DNA from: Hyphomicrobiales bacterium
Lineage (GTDB): Bacteria; Pseudomonadota; Alphaproteobacteria; Rhizobiales; Aestuariivirgaceae
Length of the DNA stretch: 9,113 nt
Direction of reading: 5' to 3'
Assembly: GCA_012032065.1 (NCBI GenBank)
Contig: JAAURV010000103.1
Coordinates: forward strand, 1-9,113
Each line of letters starts with the position of its first letter. Position 1 is the stretch's first letter. Positions 1 to 6,109 of this stretch are shown piece by piece. Both the position numbers and the translations under genes were made by a program. The notes beneath the pieces were generated by a model. The model was not told the origin of the DNA. It ran no database searches and worked only from the letters and a program-made list of their open reading frames with translations.

Positions 1-24
1 CGCAGGCTGACGGCGTAAACGAAA

Positions 25-176
25 CTCCTCCCCCCCTTTCGCGCGGACGCGCGAATGCGGGGAGTGCCCGAAGGGCGGAGAGGGTCTCTCAACGAGTTCC
101 GCCGTCGCAAGTTGAGAGACCCATCCGCGCTACGCGCCACCTTCCCCGCATTCGCTTCGCGAACGGGGGAAGGAGG
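25..176. repeat. large GC-rich palindromic intergenic repeat
   Basis: This is an imperfect palindrome of about 150 bp. Its core is a perfect 12-bp inverted repeat, GGGTCTCTCAAC (82-93) and GTTGAGAGACCC (111-122), around a 17-nt loop. Further out, GCGAATGCGGGGA (51-63) pairs perfectly with TCCCCGCATTCGC (143-155). The outermost C-rich stretch (25-43) pairs imperfectly with the G-rich stretch 158-176. Between the paired blocks the sequence is less symmetric. The layout resembles the dispersed extragenic palindromes common in alphaproteobacterial genomes; that comparison is from memory. It lies 15 bp past the stop codon of the SGNH hydrolase gene, so its transcript could fold and end or stabilise that mRNA. 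Short open frames across it look like by-products of its composition. Confidence 0.75.
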
Positions 177-191
177 ATTGATAGCGGAACT

Positions 192-1178
192 TCAAAGATG
201 CGGCTTTACCAGAGCCGCGATCTTTTTGAAGCCGTCGGAGCCGGGATGCAGCTCGTCGTGCCATTCCGATTTCTTGGTCACGACATTGCGCACATCCACA
301 TAACGCACCTTGCCCGTGCCGGCGAAACTCTGCGCGATCTTTGCGAAGCGGTCGTGCAGCCGGTCGATCAGGATGATGCAAATTTGCCGCTGCAATGACG
401 GGCTCACGATGCCGCGCCTTGCCATGGGTTTGCCAAGCCACACATCGCCGTCCGGGTAAGGATAGTCATAACCGTGATACACGATGCGTTTCACCGACGG
501 AAACTCCAACGCCTTGGCGACGATGGCGCGCGCTTGCGATTCGACCGTGTCGTAGGCGCTGTTGATTGAAGGCTTGATGAGTTGTTGTGCGGTCATGCCG
601 GGTCTGAAGTCATTCAGGTGGAAAAACAGATTGCCGATCTTTTTCCCATCGGGGCCTTTGCGCGAGAACAGCAGATCGTTGCCGCCGCCACAAAAGAGAA
701 ACGTGCCCGGCTTTTCGTTGGCGAGCGATTTGACGAAACCTTTGTTGCTCTCGAGCCGTTCGGCCCAGATGCTGGTGAAGGTATCACCCGCGCCATCCGC
801 ACTGAAAATCGCCAGATGCGGATCGCGGTTCAACTGGTCGATCAGTTCCTGGATGATCTCGGGATAGAGATGCCAGGAGTCGCCCTCGCTCACGATGCGC
901 TTGGCGCCGGGATTGTTCCGCAGCTTATTCGCGTAGATCTCACGCCGTCTCCTGCGCGTGGCGCTGTTGAGAAAATCGAGAAAACTCGCCGCTTCCATCG
1001 CCACCATCGCCTGCCCGGCCTTCGCGGCCTCTGGACGCGTGGGTTTGATTCTCACCCGCTCGGCAGGTGACGAGACATCGTCGTCCTTGCTGTCGTAGTA
1101 AGCGACATTCTTGCCATAGACGGCCGACGAGCGCGGGCCGGGTTTCAGTTTAGTCTTGCGGGATTTGGATTTCGGCAT
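192..1178 (-). CDS. SGNH/GDSL-type hydrolase family protein
   Basis: The 328-residue product carries the signature blocks of the SGNH hydrolase superfamily: GDSW at about 99-102 (nucleophile Ser101), glycines in the SADGAGD stretch near 127-132 (block II), GGGND at 164-168 (block III, Asn167) and DELHP at 308-312, giving the Asp308/His311 pair. Such enzymes are serine esterases, lipases or acyl-/deacetylases; the substrate cannot be read from the sequence. I see no signal peptide. The N-terminus (1-20) is lysine/arginine rich, and residues 21-95 before the catalytic domain are charged, with a run of five arginines near 75-79. I chose ATG 1178 because AGGGGA lies about 8 nt upstream; an in-frame start at 1199 would add seven residues and overlap that site. 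The gene follows the dehalogenase on the same strand after about 115 bp. Family confidence is high, function unknown. Confidence 0.8.
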   Translation of the reverse strand: MPKSKSRKTKLKPGPRSSAVYGKNVAYYDSKDDDVSSPAERVRIKPTRPEAAKAGQAMVAMEAASFLDFLNSATRRRRREIYANKLRNNPGAKRIVSEGDSWHLYPEIIQELIDQLNRDPHLAIFSADGAGDTFTSIWAERLESNKGFVKSLANEKPGTFLFCGGGNDLLFSRKGPDGKKIGNLFFHLNDFRPGMTAQQLIKPSINSAYDTVESQARAIVAKALEFPSVKRIVYHGYDYPYPDGDVWLGKPMARRGIVSPSLQRQICIILIDRLHDRFAKIAQSFAGTGKVRYVDVRNVVTKKSEWHDELHPGSDGFKKIAALVKPHL

Positions 1179-1227
1179 GGTTTGGTTCCCCTTCCGCAAC
1201 AGTGTGCGGAGTTAGCGACCCCTCATC

Positions 1228-1248
1228 CGGCAATCGCAGTTATTGCCG
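1228..1248. repeat. short inverted repeat between two minus-strand genes
   Basis: CGGCAAT (1228-1234) and ATTGCCG (1242-1248) form a perfect 7-bp inverted repeat around a 7-nt loop. It lies in the 115-bp gap downstream of the dehalogenase stop and upstream of the SGNH hydrolase start, both on the minus strand. No T-run follows on the minus strand, so it is not a classical intrinsic terminator. It could be a weak hairpin or an operator, or it could be chance. Confidence 0.3.
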
Positions 1249-1293
1249 CAACGGCAGAATGAACCTCCTGAGCGTCCGCCGCAATGACAAAAG

Positions 1294-1971
1294 TCACAAA
1301 AGGCCGGGAAGCTCCGCGAGACTCTTGATCCGCGCCGCAGGCTTGCCGGGAATGCGGTCATCGATGCCGGGATTGCGCTCCACCTTCACGGCCTGAAATC
1401 CGAATTGCGCGGCCGCTTGCACATCCCATGAATTGCCGGAGACAAAGCACACTGCTGGCGCATCGTGCAATTTCAGATGATGCAGCGCCGACCGGTAGAC
1501 ACGGCGGCTCGGTTTATAGATGCCGACGTCTTCGATCGAGATCACATGATCGAGGAGTTTCTCCAGTCCCGCTGCGCGCACCGCTGCGTCGAGCATGGAC
1601 GGACTGCCGTTCGACAGGATGCCCGTGCGCTTTCCCTTGGCGCGGATTTCCGTCAGCGCCGCTTTCACATCGGCATACGCTTCGAGTTTGAGATAGAGCA
1701 CCATCAACTCGTCCTTGAGCCCGGGATCGTCGATACCGAGCTGTTCGAGTGCATAGTCGAGCGCATCGCCGGTGACGTGCCAGAAATCCGCATGCACGCC
1801 CATGAGGCTTCGAAGCCACGCATATTCGAGCTGCTTCTGCCGCCAAAGCCGCGCCAGCTCGTCCGCCTTCTCGCCAATCTCGGCTGTCAATCCGCGTACC
1901 GGCGAGCCGACATCGAACAGCGTGCCGTAAGCGTCGAACACGCAAGCCTGAATGCCTTCGAGTTTCGCCAT
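1294..1971 (-). CDS. haloacid dehalogenase, type II (L-2-haloacid dehalogenase family)
   Basis: The 225-residue product is of normal length for the type II haloacid dehalogenase branch of the HAD superfamily, cytoplasmic hydrolases that replace the halogen of 2-haloalkanoic acids through an aspartyl ester. Visible motifs are VFDAYGTLFD at 11-20 with nucleophile Asp13 and Thr17, Arg44 in LWRQKQLEY, LSNGS at 119-123, YKPS at 152-155 with Lys153, Tyr159, and FVSGNSWD at 176-183 with Ser178, Asn180 and Asp183. These match the known catalytic set of L-2-haloacid dehalogenase (Asp10, Thr14, Arg41, Ser118, Lys151, Tyr157, Ser175, Asn177, Asp180) with an offset of two or three. The retained Arg44 and the FVS.N.WD motif argue against a generic phosphatase. 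A GGAGGGGA sequence stands upstream of ATG 1971. The gene is divergent from nthA with a 61-bp gap. The real substrate is unknown. Confidence 0.88.
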   Translation of the reverse strand: MAKLEGIQACVFDAYGTLFDVGSPVRGLTAEIGEKADELARLWRQKQLEYAWLRSLMGVHADFWHVTGDALDYALEQLGIDDPGLKDELMVLYLKLEAYADVKAALTEIRAKGKRTGILSNGSPSMLDAAVRAAGLEKLLDHVISIEDVGIYKPSRRVYRSALHHLKLHDAPAVCFVSGNSWDVQAAAQFGFQAVKVERNPGIDDRIPGKPAARIKSLAELPGLL

Positions 1972-2002
1972 GTCTCGGTTTCCCCTCCGGACCGGATCGG
2001 AG

Positions 2003-2024
2003 TATGCTAGTCGGATTCACGAGG
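2003..2024 (+). promoter_or_regulatory. possible -10 box and ribosome binding site of the nitrile hydratase operon
   Basis: In the 61-bp divergent gap, TATGCT (2003-2008) is a 4/6 match to a sigma70 -10 box; the -35 region is weak (TTCCCC near 1980). GAGG at 2021-2024 lies 8 nt before ATG 2033 and supports that start. An in-frame ATG at 1952 would run back into the dehalogenase gene and add 27 residues unlike the family. The ribosome binding site is better supported than the promoter. Confidence 0.4.
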
Positions 2025-2032
2025 ACTGCACA

Positions 2033-2644
2033 ATGGCGCACGATGGGCACGATCACGAAGGCTCCGAATTGTCGCCACTCGCATTGCGGGTGAAGGCGCT
2101 GGAGACGCTGCTGACGGAGAAGGGCTACATCGACCCGGCAGCGCTCGATGAACTGATCGAGACCTACGAAACCAAAGTCGGCCCGCGAAACGGCGCCCGT
2201 GTGGTGGCCCGCGCCTGGACCGATGCGGCCTATGCGGAGCGTTTGCGGAAGGACGCGACCGCGGCCATCGCCGAACTTGGCTTCGTGGGCCGGCAGGGCG
2301 AGCACATGGTGGCGCTGTTCAACACGCCTGATCGTCATAATGTGGTCGTCTGCACACTGTGCAGTTGTTATCCATGGCCAACGCTTGGCCTTCCTCCTGT
2401 CTGGTACAAATCGACGCCTTACCGCTCGCGCGTGGTGATCGATCCGCGCTCCGTGCTCGCGGAATTCGGAACAGCGCTGCCGGATGACACCGAAATCCGC
2501 GTCTGGGATTCGACTTCGGAGGTTCGCTACCTTGTCATTCCCATGCGGCCCAAAGGCACGGAAGGCTGGAGCGAAGACCAGCTTGCTGAAATCGTCACGC
2601 GCGACTCCATGATCGGTACAGCTGTTCTCGGGAGCGCCGCATGA
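2033..2644 (+). CDS. nthA: nitrile hydratase alpha subunit, cobalt type
   Basis: The 203-residue product is the metal-binding subunit of nitrile hydratase, which hydrates nitriles to amides in the cytoplasm as an alpha/beta dimer or tetramer. The metal site is VCTLCSCY, with Cys107, Cys110, Ser111 and Cys112 (codons 2351-2368). Threonine after the first cysteine is the established mark of the cobalt form; iron enzymes have serine there. In the family Cys110 and Cys112 become oxidised to sulfinic and sulfenic acid. The following YPWPTLGLPP and WYK...YR.R segments are typical of the alpha subunit. The N-terminus has His3, His6 and His8, which might help bind metal (inference). ATG 2033 has GAGG 8 nt upstream. 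The stop overlaps the nthB start in an ATGA, so translation is probably coupled. Confidence 0.95.
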   Translation: MAHDGHDHEGSELSPLALRVKALETLLTEKGYIDPAALDELIETYETKVGPRNGARVVARAWTDAAYAERLRKDATAAIAELGFVGRQGEHMVALFNTPDRHNVVVCTLCSCYPWPTLGLPPVWYKSTPYRSRVVIDPRSVLAEFGTALPDDTEIRVWDSTSEVRYLVIPMRPKGTEGWSEDQLAEIVTRDSMIGTAVLGSAA

Positions 2645-3294
2645 ACGGCCCCCACGATGTCGGCGGCATGATGGGCTTCGGGCCGATTGCACCAGAGAAG
2701 GACGAGCCCGTTTTCCACGAACCCTGGGAACGCCGCGTCTTCGCGGCGGCACTCGCCATGGGCGCGACCGGCGCCTGGAACATCGACATCTCGCGCCATG
2801 CCCGCGAACGCATTCCCGCTGTCGATTACTGGAATTCCAGCTACTACGAAATCTGGTTCAAAGGGCTGCTGCGATTATTGCAGGAACACGGGCTTGCCAG
2901 TGCGGAAGAGATTTCCGGCAGCACGCCTTCCCTGCCGCCCGCGAAGGTAAAGCGCGTGCTGACCAAGGACATGGTGCAAGGAGCGCTGGCCAAAGGCGGT
3001 CCCGCCAACCGCCCGCTTTCAACGAATGCGAAATTCAAGCCCGGCGACAAGGTGCGGACGAAGAACATCCATCCCACTGCCCACACTCGCCTGCCGCGTT
3101 ATGTGCGTGGGCATATGGGTGAGATCGTTCTGATTCATGGAACTCATGTGCTGCCGGATTCGTCCGCGCACGGAAAAGGCGATGACCCCAACTGGCTCTA
3201 TGCGGTGCGCTTCACGGCGAAGGAGCTTTGGAACAAGGCCACGCCCGACACCGTGATGCTCGATCTGTGGGAGCCTTACCTTGATCCCGCCTGA
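2641..3294 (+). CDS. nthB: nitrile hydratase beta subunit
   Basis: The 217-residue product pairs with the alpha subunit to build the active-site channel. It opens with the beta-subunit signature MNGPHDVGG. Arg52 (ISRHARERIP) and Arg156 (RLPRYVRGHMGEI) sit where known beta subunits place the two arginines that hydrogen-bond the oxidised cysteines of the alpha subunit. The C-terminal half (about 130-217) has the SH3-like pattern FKPGDKVR, then GHMGEIVLIHGTHVLPD, then LYAVRFTAKELW and DLWEPYL. Length is normal. The start ATG overlaps the nthA stop by 4 nt, and the end overlaps the accessory gene by 14 nt, so three genes form one operon with equal or coupled expression. Confidence 0.95.
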   Translation: MNGPHDVGGMMGFGPIAPEKDEPVFHEPWERRVFAAALAMGATGAWNIDISRHARERIPAVDYWNSSYYEIWFKGLLRLLQEHGLASAEEISGSTPSLPPAKVKRVLTKDMVQGALAKGGPANRPLSTNAKFKPGDKVRTKNIHPTAHTRLPRYVRGHMGEIVLIHGTHVLPDSSAHGKGDDPNWLYAVRFTAKELWNKATPDTVMLDLWEPYLDPA

Positions 3295-3604
3295 GGAACC
3301 CGTCTTCGCCGAACCCTGGGAAGCGCAGGCCTTTGCCATGGCCGTCAAGCTGCGCGAGAAGGGTGTGTTCACATGGGGCGAATGGGCCGAAGCCTTGGGC
3401 GCCGAAATCGCGGCAGCTCCGGAAAGACCATATTACGAGAGCTGGCTTGCAACGCTCGAACACATGGCCGAGTCTCATGCGGCCATTACGAAGGACGAGC
3501 GTGAACGCTGCATTGCAGCCTGGGATCACGCCGCGCATCATACGCAGCACGGCAAGCCCATCGAGATCAGCCGATATTGGCCAGCGCCGGAAACTTCTCG
3601 ATAA
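3281..3604 (+). CDS. nitrile hydratase accessory/activator protein (beta-like, P14K type)
   Basis: The 107-residue product resembles the N-terminal half of the beta subunit: EEPVFAEPWEAQAFA (5-19) mirrors DEPVFHEPWERRVFA of nthB (21-35), and YYESWLATLEHM mirrors its YYEIWFKGLLRL. This matches the known nitrile hydratase accessory family (P14K/NhlE), which forms a complex with the alpha subunit and delivers cobalt-loaded, oxidised alpha to the enzyme by subunit swapping. The role here is inferred from homology and position. No suitable ATG exists near the 5' end; TTG 3281 with GGGAG (3269-3273) 7 nt upstream gives the family-like N-terminus. It overlaps the end of nthB by 14 nt and the end of the convergent ccdA gene by 38 nt. 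Its short length is usual for the family. Confidence 0.85.
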   Translation: MIPPEEPVFAEPWEAQAFAMAVKLREKGVFTWGEWAEALGAEIAAAPERPYYESWLATLEHMAESHAAITKDERERCIAAWDHAAHHTQHGKPIEISRYWPAPETSR

Positions 3605-4304
3605 GCCAGTAAGAGAAATTCTGCATTGCGCCAGTGAGGAACATGACGCCGGTGACGACCAGAAGCGCGCCCATCCCGCGCTCGACCCACGGCATGTGCT
3701 TTTTGAACCGCGCGAACAGGCCGAGAAATGTTCCAATGCCCGCCGCTGAAAGAAGAAACGGCACGCCGAGCCCCAGAGAATAGACGGCAAGCAGGCTCGC
3801 TCCCTTCGCCACATCCTGTTCGCTGGCGGCGATGGTGAGGATTGCAGCGAGAATAGGCCCGATGCACGGCGTCCACCCGAAGGCGAAGGCCACGCCCACC
3901 AGATACGCGCCCATGAGGCTCACCGATTGCGACCGCGAATGATAGCGGACTTCCCGGCCAAGAAATCCCAGGCGGAATACGCCGAGGAAGTTAAGCCCCA
4001 TGATGATGATGAAGACGCCGGCGATCTGCGCCAGCACACCGAAATGCGAGCGTAGCAGCTGACCGGCCGCCGAAGCACCCGCACCCAGCAGCACGAAGAT
4101 GGTCGTGAAACCGAGCACGAAAAGCAGCGCCGCCAGCAAAGCTTGCCGCTGAGATGCAGCATCGCACTTTGCGTTCTGCAAATCGCTCAGCGACGTTCCC
4201 GAGATGTAAACGAGATAGGGCGGCACAAGCGGCAACACACAGGGGCTGAGGAAACTCAAGCCCCCGGCTATCAGCGCCGCGCCGTATGAAACATCTAGGT
4301 TCAT
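3567..4304 (-). CDS. ccdA: cytochrome c biogenesis protein CcdA (thiol:disulfide membrane transporter)
   Basis: The 245-residue product has about six hydrophobic membrane segments and the two redox-cysteine motifs of CcdA/DsbD-beta: LSPCVLPLVPPY (Cys22) and GWTPCIGPIL (Cys147). Proteins of this family carry reducing power from cytoplasmic thioredoxin across the inner membrane to periplasmic thioredoxin-like partners, for cytochrome c maturation or other thiol-dependent steps. Length is normal for a stand-alone CcdA without fused periplasmic domains. No thioredoxin-like partner is encoded in the window. The start at 4304 has no clear ribosome binding site. The 3' end overlaps the nitrile hydratase accessory gene by 38 nt on the opposite strand, and the 5' end is divergent from znuA with a 134-bp gap. 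A role specific to nitrile hydratase or zinc uptake is not shown. Confidence 0.88.
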   Translation of the reverse strand: MNLDVSYGAALIAGGLSFLSPCVLPLVPPYLVYISGTSLSDLQNAKCDAASQRQALLAALLFVLGFTTIFVLLGAGASAAGQLLRSHFGVLAQIAGVFIIIMGLNFLGVFRLGFLGREVRYHSRSQSVSLMGAYLVGVAFAFGWTPCIGPILAAILTIAASEQDVAKGASLLAVYSLGLGVPFLLSAAGIGTFLGLFARFKKHMPWVERGMGALLVVTGVMFLTGAMQNFSYWLIEKFPALANIG

Positions 4305-4381
4305 GGTTGTTATCTGGCAGGCCTTTGGTCGTTCAGCAATTCAACCATGCGCGCAACGGGTAAATTGTCCGTCAGGGGCAG

Positions 4382-4411
4382 TTGACAGGTCGGCCCTTCT
4401 CCATGTAATGT
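4382..4411 (+). promoter_or_regulatory. possible sigma70 promoter of the znuA operon
   Basis: TTGACA at 4382-4387 is a perfect -35 match. TAATGT at 4406-4411, 18 nt later, is a weak -10 and lies inside the Zur-type palindrome, so a bound repressor would cover the -10 box and start site. TATAAC at 4417-4422 is a better -10 match but is too far from this -35. Confidence 0.45.
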
Positions 4412-4431
4412 AATATTATAACATTACATGG
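4401..4431. promoter_or_regulatory. Zur-type operator (zinc uptake regulator box)
   Basis: CCATGTAATGT (4401-4411) and ACATTACATGG (4421-4431) are perfect 11-bp inverted arms. The 9-nt AT-rich centre is symmetric except at its outer pair, making a 31-bp near-perfect palindrome. The inner part AATGTAATATTATAACATT fits the known alphaproteobacterial Zur box form AATGTTATAnTATAACATT closely. It lies directly before a znuA-like gene and touches its ribosome binding site (GGAG 4430-4433), as expected for a repressor site that closes when zinc is sufficient. Another Fur-family regulator such as Mur or Fur cannot be ruled out, but the sequence and the neighbour favour Zur. The divergent ccdA start is about 97 bp away. 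Confidence 0.8.
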
Positions 4432-4438
4432 AGATCTC

Positions 4439-5389
4439 ATGCGTTTTCGTAGCTTCCTCATTGCCACCGCGATGTTCTCCACCCCCGCTTTGGCCGCTCC
4501 AAAGGTCATCGTGTCGGTCGTCCCGGCCCATGCCATCGTTTCCGCCGTCATGGGCGACACGGGAAAGCCTGAACTCCTGCTCTCCGGCAAAATGTCGGAA
4601 CACACGGCGAATTTCTCACCAATGCAAATATCGGCACTGGGAAAAGCCGATCTGGTGTTCGTGATCGGCACGGGCCTTGAGGCCAAGCTAACCCAGTTGA
4701 GCGGAAGCGAGGCCGTGAACGGAAAGGCTTTCTTCGAACTTTCGAAGGCCGACGGTGTCAAGACCCTGCCCAAGCGCGAGGGCGGCGCTTGGGAAACCCA
4801 CGATCATGAGGCCGAGGAGGCTGGCCACGATCATGACAATGACAAGGACCATGACAGCGAGGTGATGGCGCCTGCTTTCGATCCGCACAGCTGGCTCGAC
4901 CCCGTCAACGCAGCCGCGATGGCCCGGGCTGCGGCCAAGGAATTGTCGAAGGCAGACCCGGACAACGCGGCAACTTACGCGGCCAACGCAGAGGCCTTCA
5001 CTGCTTCGCTCGATGCGCTATCGGCTGAAATTACAACGGAACTCGCTCCCGTAAGGGATAAGCCATACGTCGTCTTCCACGACGCTTACCAATACTTCGA
5101 GGCGCGCTTTGGCCTCAAGGCAGTCGGCAGCATTTCCGATGCCTCCGCCGCCTCGCCTTCGGCAAGGCAGTTGAAGGAAGTCCGCGACAAGCTCGCGGAA
5201 ACCAATGCTGTATGCGTATTCCGCGAACCCCAGTTCGATGACAATTTCGTAAGGGTCGTGATCGAAGGCACGAAAGCAAAGACAGGTATTCTCGATGGCA
5301 TCGGCGCGGACCTGGAACCTGGGCCTGCGGCCTATCCTGCCCTCCTCCGCAACTTGGCAAAAAACCTGAAGGATTGCCTCGGCGGCTGA
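4439..5389 (+). CDS. znuA: ZnuA-like zinc ABC transporter substrate-binding protein
   Basis: The 316-residue product is a periplasmic cluster A-I metal-binding protein. A signal peptide (1-19, ending ALA before APKVIVSV) is visible. Metal ligands expected for ZnuA are His55 (GKMSEHTANFSP), His150 (FDPHSWLDP), His214 (VVFHDAYQYFE) and an acidic residue near Asp286 (GILDGIGAD). Between 119 and 140 lies the acidic, histidine-rich loop typical of ZnuA (WETHDHE...GHDHDNDKDHD). Cys259 and Cys313 are placed like the disulfide of E. coli ZnuA. GGAG ends 5 nt before ATG 4439. The gene is preceded by a Zur-type operator, so expression under zinc shortage is expected. No permease (znuB) or ATPase (znuC) follows; DUF1007 and NicO genes do. 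It may serve distant ZnuBC, or feed or buffer metal for the NicO permease (inference). Confidence 0.9.
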   Translation: MRFRSFLIATAMFSTPALAAPKVIVSVVPAHAIVSAVMGDTGKPELLLSGKMSEHTANFSPMQISALGKADLVFVIGTGLEAKLTQLSGSEAVNGKAFFELSKADGVKTLPKREGGAWETHDHEAEEAGHDHDNDKDHDSEVMAPAFDPHSWLDPVNAAAMARAAAKELSKADPDNAATYAANAEAFTASLDALSAEITTELAPVRDKPYVVFHDAYQYFEARFGLKAVGSISDASAASPSARQLKEVRDKLAETNAVCVFREPQFDDNFVRVVIEGTKAKTGILDGIGADLEPGPAAYPALLRNLAKNLKDCLGG

Positions 5390-5440
5390 ACGCGCTTCAC
5401 TTTTCTGCCGCAATGACCAATCATTCCCGCTCGTTGAGTC

Positions 5441-5453
5441 GGAGGTTGATGGC
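5441..5453 (+). promoter_or_regulatory. ribosome binding site that points to ATG 5454
   Basis: GGAGG at 5441-5445 lies 8 nt before ATG 5454, an ideal spacing. This start opens a signal-peptide-like frame (MWTRVAFTAIIAA) that runs out of frame with the rest of the DUF1007 gene at about 5493. The GTG at 5456 that stays in frame throughout has similar spacing but gives no signal peptide. Confidence 0.6.
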
Positions 5454-6109
5454 ATGTGGACAAGGGTGGCTTTCACCGCGATCATTGCGGCGCGGCGGTT
5501 TCGCCCGCGCTGGCGCATCCGCATGTCTGGGTAGAGATGCGATCGGATGTCGTGTTCGACGACGCGGGCACGATTTCCGGCGTCAATATCGAATGGACCT
5601 TCGACGATGCTTACGCACAGATGGCGCTCGACGGCTTGGATGCGAACAAAGACGGCTTCTACAGCGAGCCCGAAATCGCACCCCTTACCAAAGAGAACAT
5701 GAAATCGCTCAAGGACTATGGCTATTTCACCGTGATGCGCCTCAATGGAAATTTGCTCGAGACCGGCGAGGCCAAGGAAGCGGGCCAGCTTTATGCGAAC
5801 GACAAGCTCAAGCTGCACTTCCACGTCCCGCTGAAACAGCCGCTCGATCCGCGCAGCGGAGAATTCATCGTCAAGGTCTACGATCCGGATTTCTTCATTG
5901 CGCTGGACTATGCGAAGGATGAGCCCGTCACGGTGATCGGCCAGATGCCGAAAGGCTGTGCCATGGAAGTGAAACCGGTTCCGACCGACGAGGAACTGGA
6001 GCAGACACGCGAGATGCTCTCCGCCAAGGGCAAGGATTGGAAGCCCGAGAACAACGAAGACTTCGGCGCCATGTTCGCCCAGCCCGTGATTGTTTCATGC
6101 AAGTCTTAA
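5454..6109 (+). CDS. DUF1007 family periplasmic protein, apparent frameshift in the signal peptide
   Basis: The product belongs to the DUF1007 family, often found beside NicO-type nickel/cobalt permeases. From about 5500 the frame is intact to 6109. It contains ALAHPHVWVEM, the family's conserved H-P-H-V-W start of the mature protein, and an EF-hand-like loop DANKDGFYSEPE (D, N, D, G and final E in calcium-ligand positions, residues 62-73 counted from GTG 5456). The start looks broken: ATG 5454 with GGAGG 8 nt upstream encodes MWTRVAFTAIIAA, a good signal peptide, then leaves the frame. Adding one G between 5492 and 5493 joins it to AAVSPALA, giving a normal signal peptide cut before HPHVW. 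As written, only GTG 5456 gives one frame (217 residues), with the unlikely N-terminus MDKGGFHRDHCG. Either a sequencing error or a mutation that would stop export. The end overlaps the NicO gene by 13 nt. Biochemical function unknown; metal delivery is inferred. Confidence 0.8.

Noticed and set aside
55..303. 82-residue frame across the palindromic repeat
   Set aside because: The first half is repeat sequence and the second half is antisense to the SGNH gene end.
582..1070. 162-residue plus-strand frame opposite the SGNH hydrolase
   Set aside because: Antisense to a gene with all SGNH blocks; no independent support.
2305..2310. Iron-type nitrile hydratase
   Set aside because: The metal motif further on (2351-2368) reads C-T-L-C-S-C, not C-S-L-C-S-C, so the cobalt form is favoured.
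1514..2752. 412-residue open frame on the minus strand across the dehalogenase and nitrile hydratase genes
   Set aside because: Arginine-rich composition with no family features; it is antisense or out of frame to two well-recognised genes.
3212..3814. 200-residue minus-strand open frame between nthB and ccdA
   Set aside because: Overlaps the accessory protein and ccdA in other frames and has no recognisable motif.
5018..5824. 268-residue minus-strand open frame across znuA and DUF1007
   Set aside because: It is the antisense shadow of two genes with clear family motifs; it shows no domain or ribosome binding site.
5374..5922. 182-residue plus-strand frame covering the znuA-DUF1007 junction
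   Set aside because: Considered as part of the frameshift story, but its translation is low-complexity arginine-rich and gives neither the signal peptide nor the HPHVW region.
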